Positions 49,613 through 61,800 of a stretch of DNA of 64,000 bases are shown one piece after another. The notes under the pieces are model-generated. The model had not been told where the DNA came from. It searched no databases and saw only the letters and a program-made list of their open reading frames with translations. The DNA lies in NCBI GenBank assembly GCA_016802295.1, contig JAESIW010000200.1, positions 2,912,701 to 2,976,700 of the forward strand, in the 5' to 3' direction. The position numbers were made by a program, and so were the translations under genes. Source of the DNA: Brachionus rotundiformis. Taxonomy: Eukaryota; Rotifera; Eurotatoria; Ploima; Brachionidae. How positions within the stretch are numbered: position 1 is the first letter of the stretch; every line of letters begins with the position of its first letter.

Positions 49613-51451
49613 ATGATTCAGCATCAGACCCCGGCTAAACCAGCACTGTCAAGTTTAGTGATGACATCGAGCTCGCAGTTTTACGTAGAGTCGTCCGATT
49701 TTGCCACGGATAACTATCGGGCGAGCGTCAAGCGAAAGCAGAGCGATTCGGACACTGAGACTGATAAGGCGGAAAAACAAGCTATGGCATCGGTGGAGAG
49801 CGCAGATTATGGCAAAAATATGCTGGTCAACGAGCCGGCTTTCTACAAGAACCCGGCGCCATCATATGACCCGAACTCACTGCTGTCCCACGCGGCCTAT
49901 CCATGGATGAAGGAGCCTAGACTTGGCAACACCTACTCGCCCAACATTACATCCCCCACCACTGGCCTCAAGATTGCCAATCCCTTCTCCAACATGGGTA
50001 ATTTATCATCCGGCTCGGTGTCTTCATCATCGCCCAACGACTCCATCAACACGCCAACAACTGTTAAATCAAGTAAGTCGTTTCTGTAATTTAAAAGTAA
50101 TTAAGTCCAATCTAAAGCAGATAAATCTGTTATCACTAATAAAATTTGTACAAGAATTAAAAAAAATATATATCTAATTTAATCTTATTTTATTTTTTTG
50201 ATAAAAATCTTAATGAGTTTTTAATTTACTTCTAAAGAAGCAGAATCGACGAGCAACAGTCATTTGAGTGGTAGCCAGTCGTCGTCGAAACGTGCACGAA
50301 CTGCATACACAAGTGCTCAATTGGTCGAGTTGGAAAAAGAATTCCACTTTACACGCTACTTGTGCAGGCCACGTAGAATCGAATTGGCGTCCATTCTACA
50401 CTTGACCGAGCGGCAAATAAAAATATGGTTTCAAAATAGACGCATGAAAATGAAAAAAGACCAGAAGAGCAAGTCGTACAAACCGTCTTTACAGAACAGC
50501 AGTGGTAGCAGTGACACGAATCCAAGTGGCAATGGAAACATGGACTCGGACGATTCGGACAATGAAAATTCGGATAACGAGAACTCTGAGAGTGAAAATC
50601 ATGAGAACGAAGAGCTCAACACGGAAACAAAATTGGCAAGTCATGCCAGATGCGGTCACCACGGCACAGCCGCTTATCACAGTCACAGCTCTGCCGCTCA
50701 TCAGTGCACTCACCACTCAAGCTACTCGTTTAACTCGATCAAGAAACCCTCGTCGATCAGCTCATCGTCGACGTCGTCTTCTTCGTCCGCGCCATCCACC
50801 TCATCCTCTTCAACACCAAACTCAAATGTGATCAGAGCAGCGGTAAGCTCACCCTCACCACCAAACACTTTTCCGACAAACAACTTTGTCAATTCGGACT
50901 ATTACCCAGTCGGTGTTGAAAACAAAGAACAATACTACTTTGGCACTGGCAAGCTCAATTCGTCAACAGTGTCTTCATCATCAGCCAAAACAATATATCC
51001 ATTCTACCCTAATGGATCCTCACCAAGTACCAATTCGGCCTATGCTCAAGGCTTTAACAACACCACCCCGCCTTCTACATCCACTGACTACAATCCGAGT
51101 TCTACTAACCCTTTTTTCGATCCGTCTTACTCCAACCAAATGTTGCCAAATGCTGATCCATCCAATTTAGTCTATTCTCAATTCAATGGTTACAACTATT
51201 CGAATCCTTATTTCAACTCGTTTTATGCAACCAATTCGGCCAGCTCTGGTGGCTACATGCCCAATAGTGAGGCTTATCTAGCTAACTCGGTGTCTGGCAG
51301 TGGTCTTCTGAACTACCAGTTCGGCTCTGATTTGAATTCGTATGCCAATCCTAGCGGGGATATTTCGAACAATTCGCTGGAATCAAATTACTCAAATTAT
51401 TTGCCAACCTTACAGCTTGCTTCATCTACAACTTCAAATTCTAAATTTTGA
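49613..51451 (+). CDS. Hox3: Hox3 homeobox transcription factor
   Basis: Exons 49613-50072 and 50238-51451 join in frame (165-nt intron) into 557 residues. Exon 1 carries the PBX-interaction hexapeptide in AAYPWMKE (about residues 94-101). The homeodomain opens exon 2: KRARTAYTSAQLVELEKEFH, RYLCRPRRIELA, helix 3 RQIKIWFQNRRMKMKK, then DQKSKS. The ARTAYTSAQLVELEKEF start and the KKDQK exit are diagnostic for paralogy group 3 over groups 1, 2 and 4. The long C-terminal half is Ser/Asn/Tyr/Pro-rich, with an acidic DSDDSDNENSDNENSE segment and His-rich patches, probably a transactivation region. The gene is much richer in G+C than its surroundings. No other Hox gene is present within 49 kb before it or 12 kb after it. 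The 49613 start is the first ATG in the frame. Confidence 0.96.
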
Positions 51452-54400
51452 TTTTTAATTTCTTATTTAATTAAAGGCGAGAATCGAACTAATTAATTTT
51501 GGTTTAAGATAATTATTTGGATTATTTTTTGATAATGCTAGTTAATTTTTTTTTGTAAAAAAAAAGCTTTTTTCTTTATTTTAAGCTATTTTGTACAATA
51601 CATGTTTTTTTAAATCTCAAAAGATTGATTATTATTTTTAATGAGTGTTAATAAAAAATGCCCAATAACAACATTTTTTACAAGACAGAAATATTCACTG
51701 TTTATCATTGTTTCTCAATTAAAAAAACCTCATATACCTTTGCTTGTGGCACCAAGTTTTGAAATATTGACTGGACGCACTTGAGCCAACAAATCAGCTC
51801 GCATCAACCGAGCCTCGACACTGGTCAATGGTTAGATATGGTTCTTAATTTATCAAGGACTCTAGGACACATGTGTTAAATTGACTAAATAAAATTCTTA
51901 ATTTTGATTAACTTTTATTTGACAAGCTTTTCCCAAAACTCTATTAAAAATTAACTGCATTTGACCATTAAAAAAAAAACTTATAGTATACTTCCTTTAG
52001 GAAGGTCAGTTTTTTTTAAATTCTAAGTGCGCTTTACACAAGTTCCTTCTATGATCTATTTCGTATGTATCTATACATGGATCATTTCAGATCTAGATCG
52101 GCCATTTATCAAAAAAAAACAAATAGTCACTAAATAATTGATTTTTTCCTAAGTGGAGATGGATAATATTGTAATATCATTACAACATTTTTTAAACGGT
52201 TTTAAAGGATTAAATGATATGAGTTGAGTGGGTTTATATTTTCAATAGCAAAGCATCAATATCAGCAAAAATGCAAGTTGGGACTGAAACCTTGGTTTCT
52301 TGGAAAAAAATTGTTTTCCAAATTTATGTATTAGAAAGAATAAGTATTTAAGATATTTTATTAGATATATGATATTGATTATCAAAAAATGTTGTAATAA
52401 TTTAAGAGATCAAGTATTTACCAGAATAGTTTTTGTAGTATCTAGAAAATTGATTCCATAAAAATCAATATTGCCCTTAAATTTAGATCTTAATCTTATT
52501 TAATGTGGGCATTATTTGAATTTTATTATTTTATTATAAAATAAATTTAAAAATTAAATTTTTTATTTATAGTTTTTCAAATTAAAAGGTATAAGACATC
52601 TGAGATAAAGTGAAACAATTATTTAAACAAATAAGCTCACGCATCAAAGATATTTCGGTACCATAAAGCCATGTGAAACCAGCAATTTGGCTCACATTAC
52701 ACAATAGACTAGTTTGGCTATTAATTAAAAATATTGTCCCACAGGCAGTTTATGAAGTTTTTCTTTTTTTTTCATATTTTTTTCTCAAACAGAAAGTTTT
52801 GTTGTTTGTTGTGAGCTCGGAAGATAATTAGGCAGTTCATCCGAGCTTTGATCAAGAAAGTAAAGTCATGATGTTTTTGTAAAGTTTTATTATGGTAATA
52901 AAAATTTAGCAAAATCGATCAGTCGGAAAATGGTCTAGCACAAGAAAATCTTTGTTCTAGTTTCACTTTTTTTCATATTTAATCTTAATGGCTTCTTAAT
53001 GAGACCTAATCAATGGAGCAGCAAGGCTAATAAATAGGCATGTATCTGTTTTGAATTTTTTTTATAAATTCAAAAGCAGCTGAATACGATTTAAAATCAA
53101 TATCAATAAAGATAAATTTCAAACTCTGCTCGATGTCTTAAGATCAAACAAAACTTAGAATAAACAAAAAGTTTGAGTTTATTCTTAAAATTTTTCTCAA
53201 GTAAATATTTCAATAGGATTCAAAATTTGAATTTGTTTTTTTTTGTATTTCAACGTTTTGTTGCTTCTATTTCATTAGGCGCAGTTCGAAAATGAGCGAT
53301 TTTAACAATATAGGAAAATGATAAATTACCTTTCTAATCAATGGAAATTCATCAACGTCAATTTTTTGAACTAAAATTTATAAGTGAATGAAATGTGTTC
53401 CCAGTTAAGAAAACATTGAAAAATGACTTGATAAATGAATAGAATACTAACTAGTCATTTTAGAATTTGGGACGCTTGGTCATATATTGACGCTAATAAG
53501 CATGTCCGAATGGACTTGTTAAAATTTGACTAATTTAAAGCTAGTCAAGTGTGCAGAAAAATTTTGTCATTTTTATCAGCTAATGGTTTATTTTATCAGT
53601 TAATTTTAGTTTTGTAAAAAAAATTTGCATAGGGTAATTTGGCAAAATGTTGATATTTTTTTATTACGCAATCTAAGTTGTTTGATGCTTAGAATTTGAT
53701 TGCTACCTTAATTTAAAAAGCTTAAGAGCTAAATTGAGCATGCTTAATTAAATTTAAAATAAAATTTACATTTTAAACATAAGGCCGCTTAACACCCATA
53801 CTTCCTCTCATCTAGATTGTTTAATTTAGTTTAAAAACACGATTTTGAAAGCTCATGCCGATTGACAAAATCTAACAATCAATTTACAAATTACATGAAA
53901 AATTCTCTTTGAAAATTCTAATTAAATTATTTTATTTTTGCTTGATATAGCATCTATAAAAATTTAAAAATTTAATACTTAACTGGTTATGATGTTTTTA
54001 ACTACTAACCAATCTTGAGTTTAAATTATCTAAATTTTATTCAATGTGACTAATTAATGTGTACTATGTATTTAATAATTCAAAAATAAACAAGAATATG
54101 ATTGATTTTAAAATAACCTGAAAACGCTTGTAAGATTATTTTTAATTATTCAAATTAAAATTAATCAAAGATGAAAATATTTTCATTAGGTATATTTGCA
54201 ATTAATATTTGATCAAAAATTACTTTGAAAATAAAAAACTTATTTGATGGTTGTTAAGAAGTCATATTTTAAATAAAAGATAGATAAGATTGTATTTTGA
54301 TGTTGAAATAATTTAATTTTATGCAAGAGTGATTTTATGCAGGTACATGCCAAAATATGCTTCAAATTAAGAAAAGAAACTTGTATAAAATTTAAATATT

Positions 54401-55499
54401 TACTATTATATTTATCATTTAATTTGTCATAAAATGTAGTCTAAGTCCAAAATAAATTAAAAATACCAAATAAAAATAAAGAAACATAAAATCATCCTAT
54501 CAAAATATGTCATTGAGACTAATTAAAATAATTAACTCATGATTTTGATTAAAAATTGACTAATTTTTAAAATTTATGCTATCTATTTTAGTATCTGATA
54601 TCTAACTTTTTTATACTAATTAAATGGTTTAGTTATCCGAAAACTATCATGAAAAATACGATCATAAAAGCTATGAATTCATTTCAATTAATTTCAAAAA
54701 AAATTTCAACTTGAAAAAAAAATCATCTAACAAGAATAAAATACTTATTGATAATGCTAATGATAAATTTATATAAACTGAAAAAAAAATTTAAATTCAT
54801 TACAATCCGAGAAAAGTAATTTTGATTTAAATTAAAAATTATACTCCTTAATTAAAATATTTTCTAATAAAACTTAATATTTTAAAACTACTCAATAATT
54901 AAATTATTTAAGTCATCATTTTGATTAATTTTAGAATCAAAAAAAAATATCTATTTATTACTCGAATTTATAGAGAGAAAAGTTTACTCAATTTTTTATT
55001 CAACTACGAAAAATGCTATTTATCAATTGACCTCGAGAGCTTTTAATTAAAACTGAAAAAATTAGCTATCCATAAAAAAGGATAAATTTAAAAGCTAATG
55101 AGTAAAATTTATATGCATATCTGTATCCTTAAAATTAAAAACAAATCTTAGTTTATCTTTTCTAATATTTACCAACTTCTTTAGCTTTTGAAATATATCC
55201 ACGAGTAATTGTTTTTGAAGGTAAATTTTATAAATTTTTTGTGCTAGTTTTTAAATTATTCATTTAATTAATGTTCAGAAAAAGAATATTTTTGACCATT
55301 TATTTTAAAAATTAACATTTTTACAAAATGTATATAAAAAATACTTTTAAGCTTTACAGTGACTGTAACGAAGCACAAATCAGTATGTTTAAAGATTTGT
55401 ATATGAGGTTTGAGGAGTTTTGATAGATCTGTAATCAGGAATAGAAGGATTTCATAAAAATATAAAAAATTGGATAATCAAAAAAATAGTTTATACGAG
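51452..55499. other. Intergenic, downstream of Hox3
   Basis: AT-rich, no gene supported. A GC-richer island at 51737-51835 carries a 30-codon open frame on the minus strand; see findings. Confidence 0.55.
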
Positions 55500-55918
55500 G
55501 GATAGAAAGAAATTTAGAGATCTTTGAAAAAATTACCTATCGCCCAACACTGGCAATAATCTGTGCCAGGAAAAAACGTTATTTGTTGAGATTAATGTAA
55601 CCGATATTCCTAACAAGATCTTGGCCACATTTCTTGTTTACATTTAGCGAGCTCAACTTCTTAAAACTTTTTCGTTGCTTAAAACTTGGTCAATATCATC
55701 AGGACAAATAAAATTGGTAACTTTATAAAAATCTTGAAAAGGTTTTTCATCATCATCTTTCGTTAACACTGATTGAAAATATCTATTTAAACTTTCTACA
55801 ATTTTACTAGGATCAGTTACCACTATATTATTCTCGTCCTTAATTCCCTTGATTCCAGAAAAGCTTTTTTTCTTATCATTGGGATAATTAGACGAATTGG
55901 AAGCTAAAAATATAAAAA
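55500..55918 (-). mobile_element. Decayed LINE (non-LTR retrotransposon) fragment, start of reverse transcriptase region
   Basis: On the minus strand, an open stretch from about 55918 reads GIKGIKDENNIVVTDPSKIV then ESLNRYFQSVLTKDDD. This is the linker typical of LINE ORF2 just before the reverse transcriptase (Gly-Ile...Leu-Lys-Asp...LN.YF.SVFT). It stops at TGA, and in another frame the expected next motif follows (KLSSLNVNKKCGQD, the usual 'LNVNKS.GPDG' block), then more stops. It is a frameshifted 5'-truncated and 3'-truncated relic, with no intact enzyme. It lies 3' of RPA1 in the same orientation. The clade (CR1-, Jockey- or RTE-like) cannot be told from this length. Confidence 0.75.
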
Positions 55919-56201
55919 GTTAAGGGTTTACTTCGTAAAGAAATCTTTATTAACAAAATTTAAAAAAAAATGAAAATTTTATTTTAATTAAAATATTTAT
56001 TTAGAAGTTTTATTGATATTCAAAAATAATTGAATTTATATTGATATTGAAAACATAGAATAAATCGAAAAATTTACATTTAAGTTTGGATATTATACAA
56101 AAAAAATCAGATTTAATTTTAACCAAATATGAAATTTTCTATTAGTTTGGTTTTACAAATAAAAAAATCTAAATTTTTTTAAAATATTGTTTAATTTTTT
56201 T

Positions 56202-58519
56202 TTAAACTTGTTCTTTGGCGAATTGTTTAATTTTTTGAAGAATTCGTCTACCACTTTGAACATAATCAATCGGATCAACTGTAACAGCGCTCACTTTAAC
56301 TCTTCTTTCGTCCTTGAAAAAAACAAGTTAATTAAAATCAATTTTTGTCCTATAATTACATTATATGTTTCCATTTTAGCTCTTAGCTTAAAATTAAACT
56401 CTTTAAATGCGCATTCTGAAAATATTTCATCAAATTTGGGATCATTCTTAAAAATTAATTTAAATCTTAGTTGTTAAATTTTTAATATATTGAATATTTT
56501 TCTTACTGAACTTTTCAATTCTCCCAATTCTTCTGTTCCTATTCCAAGAATAGTCTCAGCAGTTTCTTGGAAACATGTGGCCCAATTTGAATCAGCAAAA
56601 TCAGCCAAATTGATCTTAAAATAATTTAAATATTTGCTAAATACTAATAATTAAAAGCATAACAAAAGATTACATTTAAAATCATTCTCCATTTAAAGTT
56701 AGGATAATTTCTGGCACATTTTTCACAACGATATGTTCCATCATTTTGATCAAATATTTTCTTGTTACAATTTTCTCCTGGACATGCCATGTACATAGAG
56801 TTGTCTTTTTTGGCATACAATACATAAGCTTTGGTTGAAAAGTAATCGGCCTTGTCACCCATTCCAAGTTTCTCATCTTTCAATTGGTCTAAAAATTTCC
56901 AATTCGAATGACCACCAATAGATGCTCCCGGGTTAGTTCCGGCTCCAACAGTTCCTTGACTGGACAAATCTTGTATTTCGGACTCACTACCTCCTTGTTC
57001 AAACCAGCCTTTAACAGTATGGGCTTCGGGAATGTCCGGATTTATCTGAACCACAGTGGTAGTAGCAACACTCAGTGTTTTCCCATTATAGTCTCCAACT
57101 TTGGCACCTTTCAAGAGGATTACTGGATAGCAATCACTTGGATCATAATCTTCGGCCTTAACGATTATTTTTAAAATTTTGAACTTTTTATTTTTTCAAA
57201 TAAGTTACCTGCTTTCCCCAAAGAGTTGCTGTGATGGCACATTCACTGTTATCAACAATATTCAACTCTCGTTTTTTTAATTCTCTGTTGGTTGATTTTG
57301 TTACAATTGTAGCTACATCCCCTACAGATCGTACCACTCCAATAACATCTAAATTTTAGAAAGAAAGATATAAATAAAAAAATTTAAACCCTTTTTACTA
57401 AATTACCAACAAAGTCATTTGCAGCGTGATTGGAAATTTCGCTTATTTTAACAAGATTTAAATTTATACGCGGAAGATTATCTGGTTCATCACATGGCTG
57501 GATAACAGTCTCATTATTAAAAGTCATCTCATAATCGTTATCTAATTTGCAGTATTGCTTATTGGCAGTCTTAAGATTAGCTTTTGAAATGTAATACACC
57601 TGGTCTATCTGAAGCATTTCATAAAATTTATCGACTTGTTCATTGAAACCATTGGCTCTAATTTCTCCAGTATTATCTATCAATTCCACATTGAAAAGCT
57701 TTCCTTCGCCTCTCGCATTTGAATATGTACGAATTGTAGATTTATTAGTAACCCTAGCTTTTATTGCCCATCTTAAGAAATAAAGTTAAATATAAGTTTA
57801 CCAATATTGACCAGTTTTATTACTTGTTTTGGTAAGGATTCAAGCTGGAGATGCCGAATATTTTGAAACCATTGAAAGTACCTGGTGGATTATTTGACTG
57901 AGGCTTTTCAAAATCGGTTTCCTTTTTGTCAAAAAATGATTTTGTGTTGTTCTGATTAATTGGTTTATTGGGCTCTATATTTTCATTTTGTACATGTTTA
58001 CTCGGCTGGTTGATTGGGGGCGTCTGTTGTTTTGGATTGGCATCCATTTCACCCAATATTTCAAAATTTAACAAAATAATGACAACTCTAAGACAAAATT
58101 GAGATGTAAAAGATTTTTGAGTAGTTTGAAATTACTTTGGTGGATCTTTTGAAAGCACATTAGCAGCGTACTCTTCCAATTTTATTACACTGCCTATTTT
58201 CAATTGATTAGATTCGACCAGAGAGTTTTTTTGAGTGGCCAAAATGCCAACTTAAGAAAATGAGAACGAATTTAGTCTTAATTAAATAAATTAATAATTT
58301 ATTTACATGTGTGCTGAGTTTCACCATCATACAAAGTAACTTTGTATCTGGTCATTCCATCCATGTTATTTTGGATGTTTTTCATTTGAATTATTTGTAA
58401 AACTGGATCAGATACATTGTTCCCGTCCAAAATTTTCTTTTAATTAAGTATTTTGATTAGAAAAATTTATTCTGATGTTGACGGTTTACCTTTAATGATC
58501 CTTTGCTTAATTGGAACAT
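56202..58519 (-). CDS. RPA1: RPA1, 70-kDa subunit of replication protein A
   Basis: Minus-strand gene of about ten exons, start ATG at 58519 (MFQLSKGSLK, exon 58519-58490; next exon 58436-58307), stop ending at 56202. An N-terminal OB fold (MTRYKVTLYDGETQHT, FGILATQKNSLVE) is followed by a low-complexity Asn/Pro/Gln linker (about 57850-58060). DBD-A and DBD-B come next (WAIKARVTNKS; GEIRANGFNEQVDKFYEML; VDNSECAITATLWGKQ). DBD-C has the zinc ribbon CPGENCNKK...CEKC, and the tail ends KVSAVTVDPIDYVQSGRRIL. RPA binds single-stranded DNA in replication, repair and recombination, as a trimer with RPA2 and RPA3. The 299 bp between its start and that of HDAC6 suggest a shared bidirectional promoter. 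Some inner exon edges were not fixed exactly. Confidence 0.94.
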
Positions 58520-58818
58520 TTTTTATCCAAGATATGATTTTTCTAAACACCAACAAAAGTTAAGTTTGAGTAATTTATTTTTTTAAGCTTAAAGAATTAT
58601 ACTAGTCCACGATGATATTTCAAATTATGAAAGAGCTGAGATTTAAAAAATGTTTTCATAAAAATAAAACTTTGCAAAATTAGTATCTCTTTTATTCTAA
58701 CTTTCGTTTAAGTCCTATTATAATCTAGTAAACACTGAACCTAGGATAACACAGTTCGAGCATATAATTGACCAAAGAAGATTGTTAGAATTGATGAGCT
58801 TTGAGATCAGGGATTGCT
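58520..58818. promoter_or_regulatory. Short divergent promoter region, RPA1 / HDAC6
   Basis: The two start codons are head to head and 299 bp apart, so the promoters and 5' UTRs of both must be within or overlap this interval. No TATA box is evident. The HDAC6 start at 58819 is itself tentative. Confidence 0.5.
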
Positions 58819-61800
58819 ATGTCTCTGGCAAAGAAAGTTAAAAGACGGGTAAGTGAAAATTGTTTTTGTTTTTTGAGTATAAAAAAGGAAACTAAAAAAA
58901 TTTTAAACTATTCAATAAAATTATATTATTTCTTTAAAATTTTTTAAAATATTATTTGATTTCACAATGAAAATTTCTTTTGAACTTGTTGAATCTTAAG
59001 CTTTATTTGTTATTTTTAAGCAAAAATAACTTTATAATTTAATTAAATCTGAATATTTCTTTCTAATTTTATCTTTTAATAAAGAAATTAAACTTTTTAT
59101 TATTAAAGCTATTTAATATCCGAATTATCCATGGTTCTCATAAATTTTTTAATTGATACAGTAATAATTCTATTAATTAAAAAAATTTGTTAAATGAATA
59201 AATTTTACTTACTCAAGTTAAATTTTTTTCTTCAATAATTTGAAATTCCAATTTTAAAAGGGAAGAATTAAATATCTTCAGTAATGTTAGAAAACATTAC
59301 TTCATTATGCGTTTATATTATGATTAATTAAGGTTATTTATTACTTCATATTTTTCTTAACTTTTAACAAGTTGGAAGAATTTCATAAATTAGTTAAATC
59401 CTTGAATAAATTTATTTGAATTTTTGACATTAATTAAAATTGAAAAAAAAAATGGAAAATATCCTGGAACAACTGAGCGATCTTGTAAAAACTATCAATT
59501 AAATTATGATACTTATTTTTAATAATAAGAGTTGATTATTTTAAGAAAATTCAAAATAGAGAAAACGAATTTAGCCACAATTTAAAAAAGTAATTTGACA
59601 AAATTGACCCTTACTGAAAAGAAACTTAAATTTATTTTAGAACTGGTATAGTGTCAATAAACACCAGTTGGTTTGCCAACGAAAGCAAATCCTTATTTTC
59701 CCAATTAAAAACTGTTCCAGTATTTGGCAAATTCTTGCTTGACTAGAAATAAAATGCTTTCATTTAGGTACGATCAATCGATGAAAATGAAAATGAAATA
59801 TTGCTTCAAACTAATCAGTTTAGTATCAACGAGAAAGACAAATCGATTATTGGCACTTCTTTACAGCTAATTTCTGAAATAGTAACTCAAAATTTAGATA
59901 ATGGACTGATTTTTGTCAACAATTTATCTATGAAAAATATTATATGTCAGATAACAGATATAGCTATGGCCGTTCATGGACTCAAGCGTATCATGATCCT
60001 TGATCTTAACACCTTTAGTTCTGATTCTAAGGTTCAAAATAAATTTTACCAAAGTCAAAAGTAAATAATTAAAATTTAATTTAAACATAAAAGATTGAAC
60101 GCTTTTATTATCAAATTTGATTAATAGAGTTTTGTATACTTCCATTCATCAATACATACATGGTGTAACTTCCGAAGATAGGCAATTCCACTTTATTGGG
60201 AAAGACGAAGCAAAAGGGTTTAATATAAATATAAATATGGAAGAAGTAATTTGTTGGCCAAATTATTATATATTAGATAATTTTTAAAAAGGAAAATTTT
60301 GGAGAAAGTGAGTTTATGGCAACATTCTTTAACATTATTCTTCCTGTTGCTTATGAAGTATGATTTTCTTTCTCTTGAAATAAATGATAAAAAATATCAA
60401 AAATATTAAATTTAACTTAGTTCAATCCAGAGATAATTTTTATTGAATTCAATTTTCAAGAGTCAAAAGTAATAAGAACATAATTATTATTTTATTTGTT
60501 TTTTTAACTTTTATATTTTGAGTTGACACCGTCAATTTTTGGTCACATTATACATTTTTTGTCTTGTTTGGCGAACGGGAAACTATTTTTACTACTAGAT
60601 GTAAAAATTTAAAATTAATAAGACAAAAATTAATGTAATTGTTTAATTAACAGGAAACTGAGTCTTCTGAGTATTTCAAAAGATCTGCAAACGAACTTAT
60701 TGGCTCTCTATTGGGTCTGCCATGCAAAAAATTAAAATCACTGCGTGAACCTTCATCAAAGTAATTTTAAATTTTTTAATAAATCAAAAATTACTAAAAT
60801 ATTTTCAAAGCTCAATTTTAAAACTAATATCAGTACTTAGACCATATTGGTGCTGCTTGCAGCTTTTAAACGAAGATGATGAATCTGTTAGCTTGAGTGA
60901 ATTTCTGGATAACCAAAAGGCAGATTCCAAGGCTCTAAAAAGAGGATCCTTGAGCAAAAATTTTGAAAGAACTCTCAGATCGGACTTAAAATTGGAAACT
61001 ATCAAAACTAGAACTTGTATTTCGTCTGATCTAGAAATGATGAAACATTATAATTTAATACAATCGTAAGCTAAATTAAATTTATTAGTTAAACTTACAC
61101 TTGAATGTTAATGTAAAATTAAATGATTTTTTTGATAAAAAAATATTTTTCTTAATTAAAATGACAATTTATTTTAGCTGAGAATTATATTATTTTTACA
61201 AAATATAAGCTAAAATAAAAATTAAAAAATTTTTGAAAATTTTTTTTTCGTAGAGATCATCCGGAAAAACCAGATCGTATTAGAAGTATTTTGGATACTT
61301 TGAAAGAAAAAAAATTATATAAAAGATGTCATGAATTGAAGTCAAGGTACGCAACTGAGCCTGAAATTCATTTATGCCATTCTTATTCATATATTGAAAA
61401 AATTAAATCTGTAAAATATAAAACCGAAAATGAATTAAAAGAATTGTCTGTAAATAACCATTCGGTTTTTTTCAACTCATCAACATTTGACTGTGCTACC
61501 TTGGCAACTGGTTGTCTCTTACAAGTTGTTGATGAAGTTTGTTCGAGCAAAGTAGAAAAACTCTTCTCAAAGGCAATTTTATTCAATTAATTATTTTAGA
61601 GTCTGAATGGAGCAGGAATTATCAGACCACCAGGTCATCATGCTTACTACAAATCTTGTTCTGGCTTTTGTTTTTTTAATTCAGTGGCTATAGCTGCCAA
61701 ATATGCCCAAAAAAAATTTAACCACATCAAAAAGTGATTTGTCCATTTTGACTTCGTTTTTAAACTTTTTTTCTCACAGAGTTCTCATTTTGGATTTTGA

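Noticed and set aside
50489..51170. Long alternative frames on both strands over Hox3 exon 2
   Set aside because: They are shadows of a GC-richer, Ser/Asn-repetitive coding exon; peptides are low-complexity Arg/Thr/Pro strings.
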